40,259 nucleotides of DNA. It comes from Saccharicrinis sp. GTDB lineage: Bacteria > Bacteroidota > Bacteroidia > Bacteroidales > Marinilabiliaceae. Each line of letters begins with the position of its first letter. Within the stretch, counting starts at the first letter, position 1. Below, one piece after another: positions 38,979-40,259 of this stretch. The notes under the pieces are model-generated. The model worked only from the letters and a program-made list of their open reading frames with translations, was not told the DNA's origin and did no database searches. Position numbers and translations under genes: made by a program. The stretch covers positions 1-40,259 of the forward strand of contig JAGXIO010000045.1 of NCBI GenBank assembly GCA_024635555.1, in the 5' to 3' direction.

Positions 38979-39425
38979 TTATTTGAACATTCTAGATAGT
39001 TCAGTTCCTAATATGGACACAATTACAATTCCTAAGAGAATGTAAGTACCATACAGAAACGCGCCCGCCATTTTAAGCATTGAAGGAACGTTGTCCCCAC
39101 CTTCATAGCCACTCAACACTAAGGCTGTATCATCTGCTAAGCTGTACGAAACTAAAGCAATAACAATTAATACACCTGCTGAAATTAGGCTTCGAACGGC
39201 ATTTTTTGGATTTAATACTATATTGACTATTTCGAAGAGCACGGTTATGATTGCAGTTAATGCAACCAATAATTTTGCCCAGTTCAAAAATAAGTCAGTG
39301 TAAACAGGTGTAGCATAAACTTCGCCCGGAACTTCTCCTCCGGTGAAATACAAAATAGTTAACACCACTGTTACTGCTAATAAAGCATATAGTACCAAAC
39401 TTAATATTTTTGAAAGCTTAGTCAT
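38979..39425 (-). CDS. Membrane protein of the ExbB-ExbD operon, 148 aa
   Basis: Four hydrophobic segments at about residues 8-28, 46-68, 78-97 and 122-142 with short loops. No catalytic motif. It lies six bases downstream of exbB and 12 bases before exbD, and this gene order recurs in Bacteroidota operons, so it probably belongs to the same motor complex or its assembly. Function is otherwise unknown to me. The GYEGGDNVPSML loop precedes the last span. The start is the ATG at 39425 (MTKLSKILSL). Confidence 0.75.
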   Translation of the reverse strand: MTKLSKILSLVLYALLAVTVVLTILYFTGGEVPGEVYATPVYTDLFLNWAKLLVALTAIITVLFEIVNIVLNPKNAVRSLISAGVLIVIALVSYSLADDTALVLSGYEGGDNVPSMLKMAGAFLYGTYILLGIVIVSILGTELSRMFK

Positions 39426-39431
39426 GTTTTA

Positions 39432-40247
39432 TTATTTTTTCATGTTGTATTTTACCAAGATATCTAATAGAGAGATAGAAGCATCTTCCATAGTGTTAAC
39501 AATTCCATCGATTTTAGAAACGATGTAGTTGTAGAACACCTGCAGAATGATAGCCACGATCAAACCAGATACAGTAGTAATAAGAGCTACTTTAATACCA
39601 CCTGCTACAGCAGTTGCAGAAATGTCGCCCATAGCCTGAATTTTGTCAAAGGCGTCAATCATACCAATTACTGTACCCATAAACCCAAGCATGGGTGCAA
39701 GAGCGATAAACAAAGAAATCCATGTTAATCCCTTTTCTAAAAGACCCATTTGAACAGATCCGTAGGAAATAACTGATTTCTCAACTACCTCAATACCTTC
39801 GTCGGCACGGTCTAATCCTTGGTAAAAAATAGAAGCAACAGGACCCCGTGTGTTACGGCAAACTTCTTTTGCAGCTTCAACACCACCTTCGTTCAAGGCA
39901 TTCTCAATGTTTTGAAGTAGCTTTTTTGTATTGGTTGATGCAAGGTTCAAATAAATGATCCTTTCAATACATAACGCCAATCCAAAAATTAACGCTAAAA
40001 GTACAAAGCTCATGAAAGCGGCACCACCTTCAATAAATTTAGCTTTGATTTGTTTGTGAACCCCCATTGGGGCTTCAGCTTGGTCTGTAGCTACTTCTTC
40101 TACAGCCATCTCTACATCAGCCTCTTGACTGGCAACTTCCTCAACAGTTTCTACATCTTGTGCAACAGTTTCGTCCTGTGCATAAATTGTTGATGCTCCA
40201 AGAGTCATCATTCCGAAAACTGCAAAAAACGCAAATAGCTTTTTCAT
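39432..40247 (-). CDS. exbB: MotA/TolQ/ExbB proton-channel family protein
   Basis: 271-aa ExbB-type protein. A signal peptide (MKKLFAFFAVFGMMTLGASTIYAQ) is followed by a Glu/Val-rich acidic linker (residues 24-60), then a first span at about 72-95 (AFMSFVLLALIFGLALCIERI). The ExbB/TolQ core is at about 165-260: GLLEKGLTWISLFIALAPMLGFMGTVIGMIDAFDKIQAMGD, then AVAGGIKVALITTVSGLIVAIILQVFYNYI. It forms the pentameric channel that uses proton motive force with ExbD. It is the first gene of the operon in this window; its promoter lies beyond the end. Confidence 0.92.
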   Translation of the reverse strand: MKKLFAFFAVFGMMTLGASTIYAQDETVAQDVETVEEVASQEADVEMAVEEVATDQAEAPMGVHKQIKAKFIEGGAAFMSFVLLALIFGLALCIERIIYLNLASTNTKKLLQNIENALNEGGVEAAKEVCRNTRGPVASIFYQGLDRADEGIEVVEKSVISYGSVQMGLLEKGLTWISLFIALAPMLGFMGTVIGMIDAFDKIQAMGDISATAVAGGIKVALITTVSGLIVAIILQVFYNYIVSKIDGIVNTMEDASISLLDILVKYNMKK

Positions 40248-40259
40248 AGTCTGTAATAA

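Overview
The window comes from a member of the Bacteroidota, most likely class Bacteroidia in the Marinilabiliales neighbourhood (the order is inference). The evidence is TAnnTTTG-type -7 promoter boxes, few Shine-Dalgarno sequences, SusA-like cytoplasmic GH13, a Lacal_2735-type small protein, ExbB/ExbD organisation typical of the phylum, and many short intergenic palindromes and degenerate tandem repeats. No rRNA, tRNA, CRISPR array, IS element or integrase was seen.

Region 1 (1-17.9 kb) is a uronate and sugar-acid catabolism island. Ten genes run on the minus strand: uxaC, kdgK, eda, an SDR-type mannonate oxidoreductase, uxuA, a second PfkB kinase, a LarA-family nickel-pincer racemase/epimerase homologue, a DctP-DctQ-DctM TRAP transporter and a LacI regulator. 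Four genes run divergently on the plus strand: a second LacI regulator, kduI, kduD and a DUF4861 lipoprotein. Together they take glucuronate (via fructuronate and mannonate) and unsaturated uronates (via KduI/KduD) to 2-keto-3-deoxygluconate, then to KDPG, pyruvate and glyceraldehyde-3-phosphate. The altronate branch is absent. A 20-bp operator-like sequence that is 19/20 identical occurs in the dctP promoter and in the promoter of the plus-strand lacI, which links transporter and regulator. The LarA homologue with the extra kinase is the best candidate for undescribed biochemistry, for example a gluconate/mannonate-type C2 epimerisation feeding UxuA.

Region 2 (18.2-26.9 kb) holds housekeeping or unassigned genes: a membrane-anchored metallophosphoesterase, a small hypothetical gene bracketed by 113-bp direct repeats, a cytoplasmic GH13 amylase, a 1002-aa gluzincin-protease/propeller/barrel protein, an SDR lacking the catalytic tyrosine, and a 58-aa Lacal_2735-like protein.

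Region 3 (26.9-37.4 kb) is a menaquinone operon (ndpA-menF ... menD-menB) interrupted and followed by AT-rich accessory DNA. The accessory segments carry an internally deleted zeta toxin with its small partner gene, three proteins of unknown function, and two paralogous antitoxin/PIN-toxin modules, one intact and one frameshifted by a single extra T. These genes share strand and are separated by non-coding spacers with a recurring TTGTwrCCCGCTT motif; one spacer (36222-36350) is folded like an integron attC site and ends in GTTAGGC. This looks like a cassette-type accumulation of toxin and unknown genes without a visible integrase.

Region 4 (37.1-40.2 kb) begins with two tandem-repeat arrays and ends with a minus-strand ExbB-(membrane protein)-ExbD-ExbD energy-transducing operon closed by a clear terminator, followed by a small membrane protein gene.
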